64,000 nucleotides of DNA from Azospirillum doebereinerae (GTDB lineage: Bacteria; Pseudomonadota; Alphaproteobacteria; Azospirillales; Azospirillaceae), in assembly GCF_003989665.1 (NCBI RefSeq), contig NZ_RZIJ01000008.1, positions 124,001 through 188,000 on the forward strand. The letters run 5' to 3'. The notes under the pieces were generated by a model. The model saw only the letters and a list, made by a program, of their open reading frames with translations, was not told the DNA's origin and made no database searches. Within the stretch, counting starts at the first letter, position 1, and every line of letters starts with the position of its first letter. Positions 17,225-25,430 of the stretch are shown here, one piece after another. A program made the position numbers and the translations under genes.

Positions 17225-18931
17225 TCAGTTCGATGCCGGGTAGAGCGGCAGCAGCGCCTGCTGGCGCCGTTGGTAGCGGACCAGCTCCATGGCGGTCAGC
17301 GGCTTGAACCCGCGCTCCCGGTTGGCGGCGGCGACCTCGAACATCAGCGCCTGCTGGTGGAAGAGCGCGGCGTAGGCATCGGTCAGGCGGAATTCCGGAT
17401 CCCACATGTGGATGGCCTCCGCCCCGGCGCCGTTGACCTCGATGATCTGGAAATCCTCGCCCATGCCCAGCCGCTCCACCGACAGGAAGCGCACGTCGAA
17501 GCGCCCGAAATGGAAGTCCGGCATCGAATCGGCGATCTCGTCGAAACGGGCCGCCAGCGTCGCCGTCACATGGGCGCGGGCGTCCTTGTAGAGCCCGCCG
17601 ACGCGGCTGCTGCCGACCAGCGAGAGGCGAACCACCTCGCCCGGCGGCGGAACCTCGTCCAGCCGGTCGGCCAGCGCCTCGTGATGGAGGTCGGCCTTCC
17701 AGCCGGCGCGCGGGTCGCGGGCGATGAGGGCGCGCAGGGTGGAGCGCCCATCCCCGACGACATGGGGGAAATAGCGGAAGGTCATCGAGAAGATGCGGCC
17801 GCTGCGCTCGCCCGGCAACCGGACGTAGAAGATTCCGGCCTCGCCCGCGTAGGGCACGTAATCCTGCAGGATCACCCGGCAGTCCTCGGGGAAGCCGCGC
17901 AGGTATCCGGCGAGGTCGGCCACGTCGTGGACCAGCCGCACGCCGATGCCGCGCCAGCCGATGTCCGGCTTGGCGACCAGCGGGAAGCGCAGGTCGGCGA
18001 CGGACACCGCCCGTTCCAGATCGGCCTCGGTCAAGGTCGGCCGGTTGACCAACGCGGCCGAGCGCGCGACCCAGCGCCGCGCCTCCGGCCCGATCAGGTC
18101 GATGCACTGGATCTTGGATTCGCCCAGCAGTCCGCCCGCCTCGATGGACGGGTTCGCCGCCGTCGGCAGGGTCAGGCTGCGGTGCCGGATGCCCAGCGCG
18201 AACCACTGGACCACCAGCGGGATGTAGAACAGCAGCGGCGGGATGCGCTCGGCCAGTCCGATGGTGGGGGCGCCGGCCGGAACCACCGGCAGGCCGGGCA
18301 GCACGATGGCGTTCGGAGTCGGCATGCCCTTCAGCGCGTCGGGCAGATGCGGTTCGACGGTCCGGCGCAGCCGCGCGAACGCCGTGGCCATGACCGAACG
18401 AGCCGTCTTGGTGCGCAGACCGACGATGCACAGCACCAGAACGAGGCCGATGGCCTGCATCTCGAAAGCCGCCGCTTCGAGCGACGAAGTCATCAGGGTC
18501 AGCAGCAGCCCGACATGGAGGACGGCGGTGACCAGGGTGATGATGATGAAGCGAACGAAGGGAACCTTCATCGCGCCGCAGGCGAAATAGGTGGGAAACA
18601 GGACACCGGGCACCAGACGGCAAGTCACCAGCGCGGGCAGCAAATTCCTCTGCAATCCCGAACGGCACCGCTCAAGCAACGGCCCCTCGGTCCGCTTTTG
18701 CAGCCAGGCGACCCGAAGCGACAGCATTCCGAGGAAATAAATGATAAGGTCGCCGACAACAATACCACCCAGCAACGCGAAGGCTGCCAAGCCGATGTTG
18801 AGGGTGCCGACACTGATGAGGCTCGCCCCCGCCGCAATCGCGACGTCTTCGTGCAACAGTGTCAGCAAGGCCAAACCAAACAACAAGGGGAGGTCGGAGA
18901 ACGCCGTTATTGGTTGCAATGCAGCAAACAC
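17225..18931 (-). CDS. fusion of a DedA/VTT-type membrane domain with an ATP-grasp domain
   Basis: 568-residue protein of two parts. Residues about 10-175 hold hydrophobic helices with the DedA/VTT signature: E28-D29 in LLHEDVAIAAGASL, and R105-x-x-P-G followed by an AG-like turn and F (CRLVPGVLF, CGAMKVPFVRF). A linker with a further hydrophobic stretch (about 230-250) leads to an ATP-grasp fold at about 300-530: LVAKPDIGWRGIGV (phosphate-binding loop, K321), VILQDYVPYAGEAG (hinge), FGRFDVRF and IIEVNGAGAE (E498, N500 as metal ligands). The start codon is GTG and lacks a clear ribosome site, so the exact N-terminus is uncertain. A membrane-bound ligase is the simplest reading; the substrate is unknown. 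Confidence 0.8.
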   Translation of the reverse strand: MFAALQPITAFSDLPLLFGLALLTLLHEDVAIAAGASLISVGTLNIGLAAFALLGGIVVGDLIIYFLGMLSLRVAWLQKRTEGPLLERCRSGLQRNLLPALVTCRLVPGVLFPTYFACGAMKVPFVRFIIITLVTAVLHVGLLLTLMTSSLEAAAFEMQAIGLVLVLCIVGLRTKTARSVMATAFARLRRTVEPHLPDALKGMPTPNAIVLPGLPVVPAGAPTIGLAERIPPLLFYIPLVVQWFALGIRHRSLTLPTAANPSIEAGGLLGESKIQCIDLIGPEARRWVARSAALVNRPTLTEADLERAVSVADLRFPLVAKPDIGWRGIGVRLVHDVADLAGYLRGFPEDCRVILQDYVPYAGEAGIFYVRLPGERSGRIFSMTFRYFPHVVGDGRSTLRALIARDPRAGWKADLHHEALADRLDEVPPPGEVVRLSLVGSSRVGGLYKDARAHVTATLAARFDEIADSMPDFHFGRFDVRFLSVERLGMGEDFQIIEVNGAGAEAIHMWDPEFRLTDAYAALFHQQALMFEVAAANRERGFKPLTAMELVRYQRRQQALLPLYPASN

Positions 18932-19191
18932 GAGCTTGGCAGTCCGTCTGAGTGGGTATCCAATTGAGGATATGAGGATAAAATTGCATAAGAATTGGTA
19001 AGCTTCACGTTAAAAATTTTCCGGAATCGTTCGCGTAGGGAAGATCCGGATAGGGCATAGGAATTCGTTATGGGGCGGATCGCGAATATGTGTTTGTCAC
19101 TATGGAAAGGACCCGGCACAGTGCCGCCCAATCGCCTTTACCGGCCAACCTTTTCGAACACGAACCAAATCCAATCCGCAGGAGACGCACC

Positions 19192-20370
19192 GTGAAGAGC
19201 ATGCAGTGGGACGATCCCTTCCTTCTCGACGCCCAGCTTTCCGAGGACGAGAAGCTGATTCGCGACAGCGCCCGCGCCTACTGCCAGGACAAGTTGCAGC
19301 CCCGCGTCATCGGCGCCTTCCGCGAGGAGCGTTTCGACCGCGAGATCATGACGGAGATGGGTGCGCTGGGTCTGCTCGGCCCCACCATCCCGGAGGAGTA
19401 CGGCGGGCCGGGCGTCAACCACGTCGCCTACGGCCTCGTCGCGCGTGAGGTCGAGCGGGTGGACAGCGGCTACCGCTCCGCGATGTCGGTGCAGTCCTCG
19501 CTGGTCATGCACCCGATCTACGCCTACGGCAGCGAGGAGCAGAAGAAGAAGTGGCTGCCGCGTCTGGCCACCGGCGAGCTGGTCGGCTGCTTCGGCCTGA
19601 CCGAGCCGGACCACGGTTCCGACCCCGGCGGCATGAAGACCCGCGCCACCAAGGTGGACGGCGGCTATCTGCTGAGCGGCTCCAAGATGTGGATCACCAA
19701 CTCGCCGATCGCCGATCTGGCCGTGGTGTGGGCCAAGTCGGACGCCCATGACAACAAGATCAAGGGCTTCGTCGTCGAGCGCGGGACCAAGGGCTTCTCG
19801 ACCCCGAAGATCGAGGGCAAGCTGTCCCTGCGCTCCTCGGTGACCGGCGAGATCGTGCTGGACGAGGCCTTCGTCCCCGAAGAGAACCTGCTGCCCAACG
19901 CGTCGGGCCTCGGCGGGCCGTTCGGCTGCCTGAACAAGGCGCGCTACGGCATCGCCTGGGGCGTGATGGGCGCCGCCGAGTTCTGCTGGCACGCCGCCCG
20001 TCAGTACACGCTGGACCGCAAGCAGTTCGGCCGTCCGCTCGCCGCCAACCAGCTGGTCCAGAAGAAGCTGGCCGACATGCAGACCGAGATCGCGCTCGGC
20101 CTCCAGGGCTGCCTCCGCGCCGGCCGCATGATGGACGACGGCGACTGGTCGCCGGAGATCATCTCGCTGATGAAGCGCAACAACTGCGGCAAGGCGCTCG
20201 ACATCGCCCGCGTCGCCCGCGACATGCACGGCGGCAACGGCATCTCCGACGAGTTCCAGGTCATCCGCCACATGGTGAACCTGGAGACGGTGAACACCTA
20301 CGAGGGAACCCACGACGTCCACGCCCTGATCCTGGGCCGTGTGCAAACGGGCATCCAGGCGTTCTATTGA
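19192..20370 (+). CDS. gcdH: glutaryl-CoA dehydrogenase (acyl-CoA dehydrogenase family)
   Basis: 392-residue flavoprotein that oxidises and decarboxylates glutaryl-CoA to crotonyl-CoA in lysine/tryptophan and glutarate catabolism. Marks seen: [15 protein letters not shown] (FAD-binding loop), [18 protein letters not shown], the [16 protein letters not shown] segment with the substrate arginine and [16 protein letters not shown], which holds the catalytic glutamate of the GcdH group. I start it at the GTG at 19192 because AGGAG lies seven bases upstream; the open frame extends to an ATG at 19090 with no ribosome site. It is followed by a strong bidirectional terminator. No LysR regulator or CoA transferase gene is adjacent. 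Confidence 0.92.
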   Translation: MKSMQWDDPFLLDAQLSEDEKLIRDSARAYCQDKLQPRVIGAFREERFDREIMTEMGALGLLGPTIPEEYGGPGVNHVAYGLVAREVERVDSGYRSAMSVQSSLVMHPIYAYGSEEQKKKWLPRLATGELVGCFGLTEPDHGSDPGGMKTRATKVDGGYLLSGSKMWITNSPIADLAVVWAKSDAHDNKIKGFVVERGTKGFSTPKIEGKLSLRSSVTGEIVLDEAFVPEENLLPNASGLGGPFGCLNKARYGIAWGVMGAAEFCWHAARQYTLDRKQFGRPLAANQLVQKKLADMQTEIALGLQGCLRAGRMMDDGDWSPEIISLMKRNNCGKALDIARVARDMHGGNGISDEFQVIRHMVNLETVNTYEGTHDVHALILGRVQTGIQAFY

Positions 20371-20397
20371 GCCTGAGCGCGTTGTAGCGCTGTAAGA

Positions 20398-20433
20398 AAA
20401 AGCCCCTCTTTCTTCACGGGAAGAGGGGCTTTT
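20398..20433. terminator. bidirectional terminator between gcdH and the EamA gene
   Basis: Perfect stem AAAAGCCCCTCTT / AAGAGGGGCTTTT around TCTTCACGGG. It has A-tracts on one side and T-tracts on the other, so it can stop transcription from both convergent genes. Confidence 0.85.
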
Positions 20434-20459
20434 CGTGTCTGGGGCCCGCGCCGGGGCGG

Positions 20460-21401
20460 TCAGTCGTCGGAACCGGGCGGCACCGGCTTGGACGGGGTGG
20501 CCTTGCGGCGGGTCTCGCGGTGCAGGATGTAAAGGCCGCTGGACATCACCACGGCGGCGCCGACGGCCATCGCCCCGGTCGGCACCTCGTCCCAGACCAG
20601 CCAGCCGAACAGCACCGCCAGCAGCAGCGCCGTGTAGTTCAGCGGCGCCACCACGGCGGCGGGCGCCAGCGAATAGGCCCGTGTGACCATCAACTGGCCG
20701 GCGCCGCCCAGAATGCCCATGGCGACCAGCAGGCCCCAGTCGGCCAGCGTCGGCGTGATCCAGGCGAAGGGCAAGGTCAGTCCCAGCACCAGCGTGGTCA
20801 GCAGGGAGAAATAGAAGACGATGGTGTTGGGCGGCTCGGTCCGGCTCAATTGCCGGATGGCGATGACGGCGAAGGCGTTGCCCATCGCGCCGATCAGCGC
20901 CACCCCCGCCCCCAGGTTGAACACGTCGCCGCTCGGCCGCGCGATGATCAGCACGCCGAGGAAGCCGACCAGAACGGCGCTCCAGCGGTGGATGCCGACC
21001 TTCTCGGCCAGCAGCGGCACCGACAGCGCGGTCAGGAACAGCGGCGCCGCGAAGTTCAGCGCGATGGCGTCGCCCAGCGGCAGCAGATGGAACGACCAGA
21101 ACATGGTGACCATGGTGGTCATGCCGATCAGCGCCCGGCCCAGATGGCCCCAGGGATGGGCGGTGCGCAGGCCGTTGGCGAAGCCGCCGCTCATCTGGAT
21201 GGCGATGCAGACCGGGATCAGCGCGAACAGGTTGCGGAAGAACGTGACTTCGGTGACCGGGAAGCGCTCCACCAGCAACTTCACCAGCACGTTCATCAGC
21301 GAGAAGAAGAACACCGACCCGAACATCGCGGCGATGCCGAGCGGGGTGTTGTCCACCCTCCGGTGAGGCTTGGGCTTGGACGGGGGGGGAGGGGAGGTCA
21401 C
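20460..21401 (-). CDS. EamA/DMT-family transporter
   Basis: About 313 residues with ten membrane segments arranged as two EamA halves: the first half starts LGIAAMFGSVFFFSLMNVLVK and ends GVLIIARPS, the second starts GAGVALIGAMGNAFAVIAIR and ends with GAAVVMSSGLYILHRE. The family exports small metabolites such as amino acids or purines, but no substrate is predictable. The start is chosen as GTG at 21401, with GGGG six bases upstream; an in-frame TTG at 21413 is an alternative. The flanking genes are unrelated. Confidence 0.85.
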   Translation of the reverse strand: MTSPPPPSKPKPHRRVDNTPLGIAAMFGSVFFFSLMNVLVKLLVERFPVTEVTFFRNLFALIPVCIAIQMSGGFANGLRTAHPWGHLGRALIGMTTMVTMFWSFHLLPLGDAIALNFAAPLFLTALSVPLLAEKVGIHRWSAVLVGFLGVLIIARPSGDVFNLGAGVALIGAMGNAFAVIAIRQLSRTEPPNTIVFYFSLLTTLVLGLTLPFAWITPTLADWGLLVAMGILGGAGQLMVTRAYSLAPAAVVAPLNYTALLLAVLFGWLVWDEVPTGAMAVGAAVVMSSGLYILHRETRRKATPSKPVPPGSDD

Positions 21402-21510
21402 GATGGACCCCAATCTATCAAAACGCGACCGCCCGCGTCACGATGTCGCGACGCGGGCGGGCATGTCTCGGCGGAATGGCGGCCCTGCGGCCTTAACGGC
21501 TTGTCCGGCC

Positions 21511-22077
21511 TCAGTTTTTCAGGGAGACCGAAACCTCGGACTCGGCGCGCAGCCAATGCTCCTGCTCGCGGCCCTCCGGACGGCCCTCGGCCTCCCAGAT
21601 TTCATAGGCGCGGTCCTGGATCATCTTGTTCTGCTGGCCGCGCAGCAGGCCCTCGGCGATGCTCATGTTGATGCGCGCCAGCGACACCAGGCGGCGCTCC
21701 TCGATGGTGCCGCCGGTGGCCTCCATCGTGGTGTTGACGACGTATTGCGCCAGATTGCGCAGGTTCGCCTTCACTTCCGGCTCGACCGGGCATTCCTCGT
21801 TCACCAGCACCGCCTTGATGGCGATCCAGAGCTTCAGGTTGTGGTCGAGCGCGACGTTGACCTTTTCGGCCGTGTCGGCATCGAGCAGCAGGCTGGCGGC
21901 GTGCAGCAGGGCGATGCTGTCCTGCTCCACCACGGCGAAGTTGGTGCGCAGGATCACCTCGGCGCCGGTGTCGGCCAGAACGGACGACGACTCCACGGAC
22001 GACGCCCCCGTGGCGGGCGCGCTTTCGGAAATCTGGGCGGGCGGAGCGGAGGCGGCGGTCTTGCGCTTGGTGGCCAT
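21511..22077 (-). CDS. FlaF-like domain fused to DUF2934
   Basis: 188 residues. After a disordered N-terminus, residues about 45-147 resemble the flagellar biosynthesis regulator FlaF: a helix around LLDADTAEKVNVALDHNLKLW, then LRNLAQYVVNTTM, and ARINMSIAEGLL at the place of the FlaF D/R-I-N-x-x-I-x-x-G-L end. Residues about 153-181 (IQDRAYEIWEAEGRPEGREQ, EHWLRAE) are a clear DUF2934 motif. FlaF links flagellin synthesis to the flagellum in alphaproteobacteria, while DUF2934 has no known function. No flagellar gene is nearby. Whether the protein acts on flagellin is open. The ATG at 22077 is preceded by GGGGAAACG. Confidence 0.65.
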   Translation of the reverse strand: MATKRKTAASAPPAQISESAPATGASSVESSSVLADTGAEVILRTNFAVVEQDSIALLHAASLLLDADTAEKVNVALDHNLKLWIAIKAVLVNEECPVEPEVKANLRNLAQYVVNTTMEATGGTIEERRLVSLARINMSIAEGLLRGQQNKMIQDRAYEIWEAEGRPEGREQEHWLRAESEVSVSLKN

Positions 22078-22195
22078 GGTCGTTTCCCCGGGAGCGTTAT
22101 TCCATGCCCACTAGAGCCGCCCATGTTTAACATGTGGTTAAGAGGTGAGGAAAGGTGCCGGTCCCCACAACCGACGGGCCGTTTCGCCGCACCGC

Positions 22196-22768
22196 TCAGG
22201 GGCCGCCGAAGGGCAGCCGGTAGTAGAGCCCGAAGACGTTGTTGGGGGTGGAGCCCGCCTCCGCCGGATTGCCGTCGGTCGCGATGCGGCTGTAGCCCAG
22301 GCTGAAGCGCGACTTGTTGTCGAACTCGTAGCCCAATTCCAACTGCGAGCGGAACTCGGTGACCGTCCCGTTGTCGCGCGGCGTGCGCGGCAGGGTGCCG
22401 GCCCCGAAGCTGGGGGTGAAGACGAAGGAGCCGAGCGGCACGTCGATCAGCACGCCGCCCATCAGCCCGACGGTGCCGGTCGCGCCGCGCGCCGCGCCGT
22501 CGACCGGCTGCGCGCCCGGCCCGATCCACGGGCGGACGCTGGCGAAGGACTCGATCTGCGGAATCAGGGAACCCGATCCGAGCCGCATCTTGCTGTTCAG
22601 CCCGGTCACGGTGTTTTCCGGCGGCGCCTGCACCGTGTAGGCCAGCCCGCCGATGGTCCAGTCGCCGATGCGGTCGTTGCCGACCGACACGAAATCGGCC
22701 TTGGCCGGCAGCGCCGAAAGCGCGGTGGCCAGCACGGGCAGACACAAGATGAAGGATCGACGGCTCAC
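22196..22768 (-). CDS. PagL-like outer-membrane beta-barrel, catalytic residues apparently lost
   Basis: 190 residues with a signal peptide (SRRSFILCLPVLATALSALPAKA) and alternating beta-strands ending in an aromatic-rich strand (NNVFGLYYRLPFG). The C-terminal half (LELGYEFDNKSRFSLGYSR, IATDG) resembles lipid A 3-O-deacylase PagL, where the corresponding stretch carries the catalytic H-x-S-N. Here the sequence reads Y-S-R-I-A-T-D-G, so His and Ser look replaced. GTG at 22768 was chosen because GGAGGGGG stands six bases upstream; an ATG at 22804 is possible. It may be a non-enzymatic barrel or a different acyloxyacyl hydrolase. The PagL assignment is from pattern only. Confidence 0.55.
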   Translation of the reverse strand: MSRRSFILCLPVLATALSALPAKADFVSVGNDRIGDWTIGGLAYTVQAPPENTVTGLNSKMRLGSGSLIPQIESFASVRPWIGPGAQPVDGAARGATGTVGLMGGVLIDVPLGSFVFTPSFGAGTLPRTPRDNGTVTEFRSQLELGYEFDNKSRFSLGYSRIATDGNPAEAGSTPNNVFGLYYRLPFGGP

Positions 22769-23248
22769 GGGCGGCCCCCTCCGGCGGCGTGACGGTGCCA
22801 CCATAACGAAGGGCCCGGCCCCCCGTCCGCAGGTGTATCCGCACTACCTCCAACTATGTCGGTTCTGACATGGGCCGAATCAACCGGCAAAGCGCGAGCG
22901 GCGCCGGAGGTTTTGGCCGGACAGCCGCTGCTGTGGCGGATCGTCGCAACGCGGCGCCGCCGGCCCGGCGGGAACCCGTAAAATGGCGGAAACGCTGAGG
23001 TTTTCGAGCCATGCGCCGGGTGCGCCTGGATTCTGGCAGGGTTGCAGCGGATGTGCTGGACGCTGCGGCGGGAACGCTGGCGTAATTCGAAGTGGACGGA
23101 CGGCGGACGACACGCCGGGCGGTAGGATGTTGAACGGCAATGACGGCGGTGGCCGTCGCCCCCTGTCCCTGGCACCGGTCCCTGGCACCGGGCCGTGCCG
23201 GCCACCATCGTCCGGGAGGACCGCTCGATCCGGTCCGGGAGGAATGCG
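22769..23248. other. intergenic region without a recognised gene
   Basis: Spacer of about 480 bases between the divergent barrel and stress-protein genes. It holds the two promoters, which I could not place, and a tandem pair of a 13-base unit (TCCCTGGCACCGG, from about 23166). ORFs here look like chance frames in GC-rich DNA. Confidence 0.5.
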
Positions 23249-24115
23249 ATGACCTACAAGACCATTCTCGTGCCGCTCGGTGGCGGCGACAACGACCCTG
23301 TCGCGCTGAAAGCCGCCCTGGCGGTGGCGCGCGATTTCGACGCCCACGTCGTCGCGCTCTTCGTCGCGCTCGACCCGCGCGACGCCGTGCCGATGCTGGG
23401 GGAAGGAATGTCCGGCGCCATGGTGGACGAGATCATGCGCGCGGCGGAGGGGGAATCGAACAGCCACCGCGCCGTCGCCCGCCGCCATTTCGACGACGTG
23501 GTGCGCGACGGCGGCATCGCGTTGCGCGAGGTTCCCGGTGCCGAGGAGGCCCCCTCGGCCGCGTGGCGCGAGGTCGTCGGCCGGGTCGAGGACGTGGTTC
23601 CCGCCGAGGGGCGGCTGGCCGACCTGATCGTCTTCGCCCACACCACGCTCGACTCCGACACCCAGGGCTACGCGACCATGGAGACGGCGCTGCTCGGGTC
23701 CGGCCGTCCGCTGCTGCTGGTGCCCCGGGTGCTGCCCGCCACCATCGGCCACACGGTCGCCGTGGCGTGGAACGGCAAGATCGAGGCCGCCCGCGCGGTC
23801 GCCGCCGCCCTGCCGTTCCTGCGCGGCGCCGACCGGGTCCACGCGCTGACCGCCGAGACCTCGGTGACCGACGCTGCGGCCGGAAGTCGCATATCCCAAT
23901 ACCTGGCTTGGCATGGAGTTAATGTTGAGTTAACCATTCTCAAGCCTGGATCGGAACCCGTCGGCGAGACGGTCACCAAAAAGGCCGCGGAGCTTGGCGC
24001 CGACCTCCTGGTGATGGGAGGCTACGGGCACAGCCGGATGCGGGAAATGATTCTGGGCGGCGTTACCCGTTATGTGCTCAATCACGCCGGGCTTCCGGTG
24101 CTGATGGTCCATTAG
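23249..24115 (+). CDS. universal stress protein, tandem UspA domains
   Basis: 288 residues in two Usp-fold halves. The first begins MTYKTILVPLGG and is degenerate in its nucleotide loop. The second begins VAVAWNGKIEAARAV and ends in GADLLVMGGYGHSRMREMILGGVTRYVLNH, which carries the G-x2-G-x9-G-S/T-like ATP-binding motif of UspA proteins (here GGYGHSRMREMILGG). The ATG at 23249 follows GGGAGG. Such proteins bind ATP and help survival under starvation or oxidative stress. The two genes downstream on the same strand, a small conserved protein and a hemerythrin, suggest a stress-linked neighbourhood. Confidence 0.9.
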   Translation: MTYKTILVPLGGGDNDPVALKAALAVARDFDAHVVALFVALDPRDAVPMLGEGMSGAMVDEIMRAAEGESNSHRAVARRHFDDVVRDGGIALREVPGAEEAPSAAWREVVGRVEDVVPAEGRLADLIVFAHTTLDSDTQGYATMETALLGSGRPLLLVPRVLPATIGHTVAVAWNGKIEAARAVAAALPFLRGADRVHALTAETSVTDAAAGSRISQYLAWHGVNVELTILKPGSEPVGETVTKKAAELGADLLVMGGYGHSRMREMILGGVTRYVLNHAGLPVLMVH

Positions 24116-24128
24116 GCCGTTCCGGCCG

Positions 24129-24158
24129 CGCCCCCGCCGCGCTTTTCGCGGGGGCGCC
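24129..24158. terminator. GC-rich hairpin after the universal stress gene
   Basis: Ten-base perfect stem GCGCCCCCGC / GCGGGGGCGC around a ten-base loop, 13 bases after the stop codon. There is no T-run, so it may be an mRNA stabilising or attenuating hairpin rather than a full terminator. Confidence 0.5.
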
Positions 24159-24221
24159 TCCCGGAGCGGCCGGATGGACCCCAAGCCGAAGGGGCTCCGG
24201 CGGTTCTGGGAGGAACCCGCC

Positions 24222-24491
24222 ATGCTGACGATCAACGACTGCATCGCCTTCACCGATCTGACCGAAGCGCAGATCGACGCGATCGCCGAACACGAGCACC
24301 TGCCGGGAATGGTTGCGGTGGAACTGGGCTGCTGCCTGGCCCACAGCCCCGGCGGCGTCGCGCGCATCGTCCAAATCCTCGCCGACGACATCGCCGAGGC
24401 GCGCGCTCATGGCCGCACCGGCCACGCCGCCGATCTGGTGGCGGTGCTGACCGACTTCGTCGCCACCCACCCCGCCGAGGGGCGTGCATAA
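24222..24491 (+). CDS. small conserved hypothetical protein
   Basis: 89 residues, mostly helical and acidic, beginning MLTINDCIAFTDLTEAQIDAIAEHEHLP and continuing with VAVELGCCLAHSPGG. The DLTE-x-x-I-x-A-I-A-E-H-E-x-L/I-P pattern recurs in small hypothetical proteins of Azospirillum, Methylobacterium and relatives as I recall them; no function is known. The ATG at 24222 follows GGGAGGAAC; a longer frame starts at 24174 without a ribosome site. The three histidines and two cysteines are not in an obvious metal motif. It lies between a universal stress and a hemerythrin gene. Confidence 0.7.
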   Translation: MLTINDCIAFTDLTEAQIDAIAEHEHLPGMVAVELGCCLAHSPGGVARIVQILADDIAEARAHGRTGHAADLVAVLTDFVATHPAEGRA

Positions 24492-24561
24492 GGAGGGGGG
24501 TGGAACACCCGCCGGTCACAGGGGTTTTCCTGGCAATGATTTCATCAGGAAGGACCCCGCG

Positions 24562-25023
24562 ATGGCCCGGAAGACCGACATCTTCGCCCGCATCAAGACC
24601 GATCACGACACCATCCGCGCCCTGCTGGACAAGGCCGAGGAGGCCAACGGGAACGGCCGCGCCGTCTTCGAGGATCTTCAGCGCGAGCTGTGGGCGCATG
24701 CAAAGGTTGAGGAGGGCATTTTCTACGCCTCGCTCTCCAAGGCCAAGGACGCCAAGTCCGAAACCATCGAGGGTCTGAACGAGCACCACCTGATCAACGG
24801 GCTGCTCGACGAGCTGAACGCCATGAAGACGACCGACAGCGGCTGGAAGGAGAAGCTCCAGGTTCTGGGCGAGCTGGTCCGCCACCACCTCGACGAGGAG
24901 GAGGAGGAGCTGTTCGAGGAAGCCAAGGAGTATCTCGACGACGGCCGCGCCGCCGAATTGGGCGGCTTTTACGCCGACCGCAAGGATCACGTCCTGGCCG
25001 GTCTGGCGCCGCTGCCGAAATGA
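24562..25023 (+). CDS. hemerythrin HHE-domain protein
   Basis: 153 residues forming a four-helix bundle with the ligands of a di-iron hemerythrin site: H in IKTDHDTIRAL, H and E in WAHAKVEEGIFY, H-H in LNEHHLINGLL and H-H-L-D-E-E in VRHHLDEEEEELF. Related proteins bind oxygen, nitric oxide or respond to stress. The ATG at 24562 follows AGGAAGGA. The rho-independent-like terminator just after it ends this transcript. The glutamate-rich third-helix end (EEEEELFEEAKEYL) is normal for the family. Confidence 0.88.
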   Translation: MARKTDIFARIKTDHDTIRALLDKAEEANGNGRAVFEDLQRELWAHAKVEEGIFYASLSKAKDAKSETIEGLNEHHLINGLLDELNAMKTTDSGWKEKLQVLGELVRHHLDEEEEELFEEAKEYLDDGRAAELGGFYADRKDHVLAGLAPLPK

Positions 25024-25077
25024 CGATCCGGCCGGGCCGGCGCCCCATGCCGGTTCGATGACGGGACCTTGACCGGA

Positions 25078-25111
25078 AAGCCTCTCCTCCCCTGTGGAAG
25101 AGGGGCTTTTT
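25078..25111 (+). terminator. terminator after the hemerythrin gene
   Basis: Imperfect stem AAAGCCTCTCCTC / GAAGAGGGGCTTT followed by TTTT, 55 bases after the stop codon. It probably ends the stress-protein transcript. Confidence 0.7.
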
Positions 25112-25317
25112 GCGTTTCCCCGCTACGGTGCGTGGGCGGTGCGGCGTTTTTTCCACGGGACAGCCACGCGCAGAAATGGTATTGAAACTCACTCGCAAGA
25201 AAATTCCACCGCGCCGAACGCGCGACGATCCGTGTAAACAGTTGGTGCAACGAACAAAAAAGCACCCCTAGGGAGCGGAAACCCCAGAAATCAACCCTGA
25301 CTTCGGTCGATTTTGGA

Positions 25318-25338
25318 TGCGATTGATATTCATTCGCA
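25318..25338. promoter_or_regulatory. Fur-type operator upstream of exbB
   Basis: 21-base inverted repeat: TGCGA-n-TGA at one side and TCA-n-TCGCA at the other, separated by three bases. It matches the layout of Fur boxes of the TGCGAATGA...TCATTCGCA kind. A -10-like TATAAG lies at 25340-25345, so a bound repressor would cover the promoter. It lies about 93 bases before the exbB start, in AT-richer DNA (25170-25360). It fits iron control of exbBD-tonB. Confidence 0.7.
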
Positions 25339-25430
25339 CTATAAGACCGCTCGGGGCTTTGCTCTGGGGTTCATCGGGATTTCGCATCTTGCGCGTTTTG
25401 GATACGCGTTCTGGGGGAGTTCGACCGCCA

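Noticed and set aside
23160..23195. Tandem TCCCTGGCACCGG pair as a sigma-54 promoter
   Set aside because: TGGCAC occurs twice but the TTGC element at the correct spacing is missing.
22983..23252. 89-residue open frame in the intergenic region before the universal stress gene
   Set aside because: No ribosome site or family match, Gly/Arg/Pro-rich composition, overlaps the next gene start.
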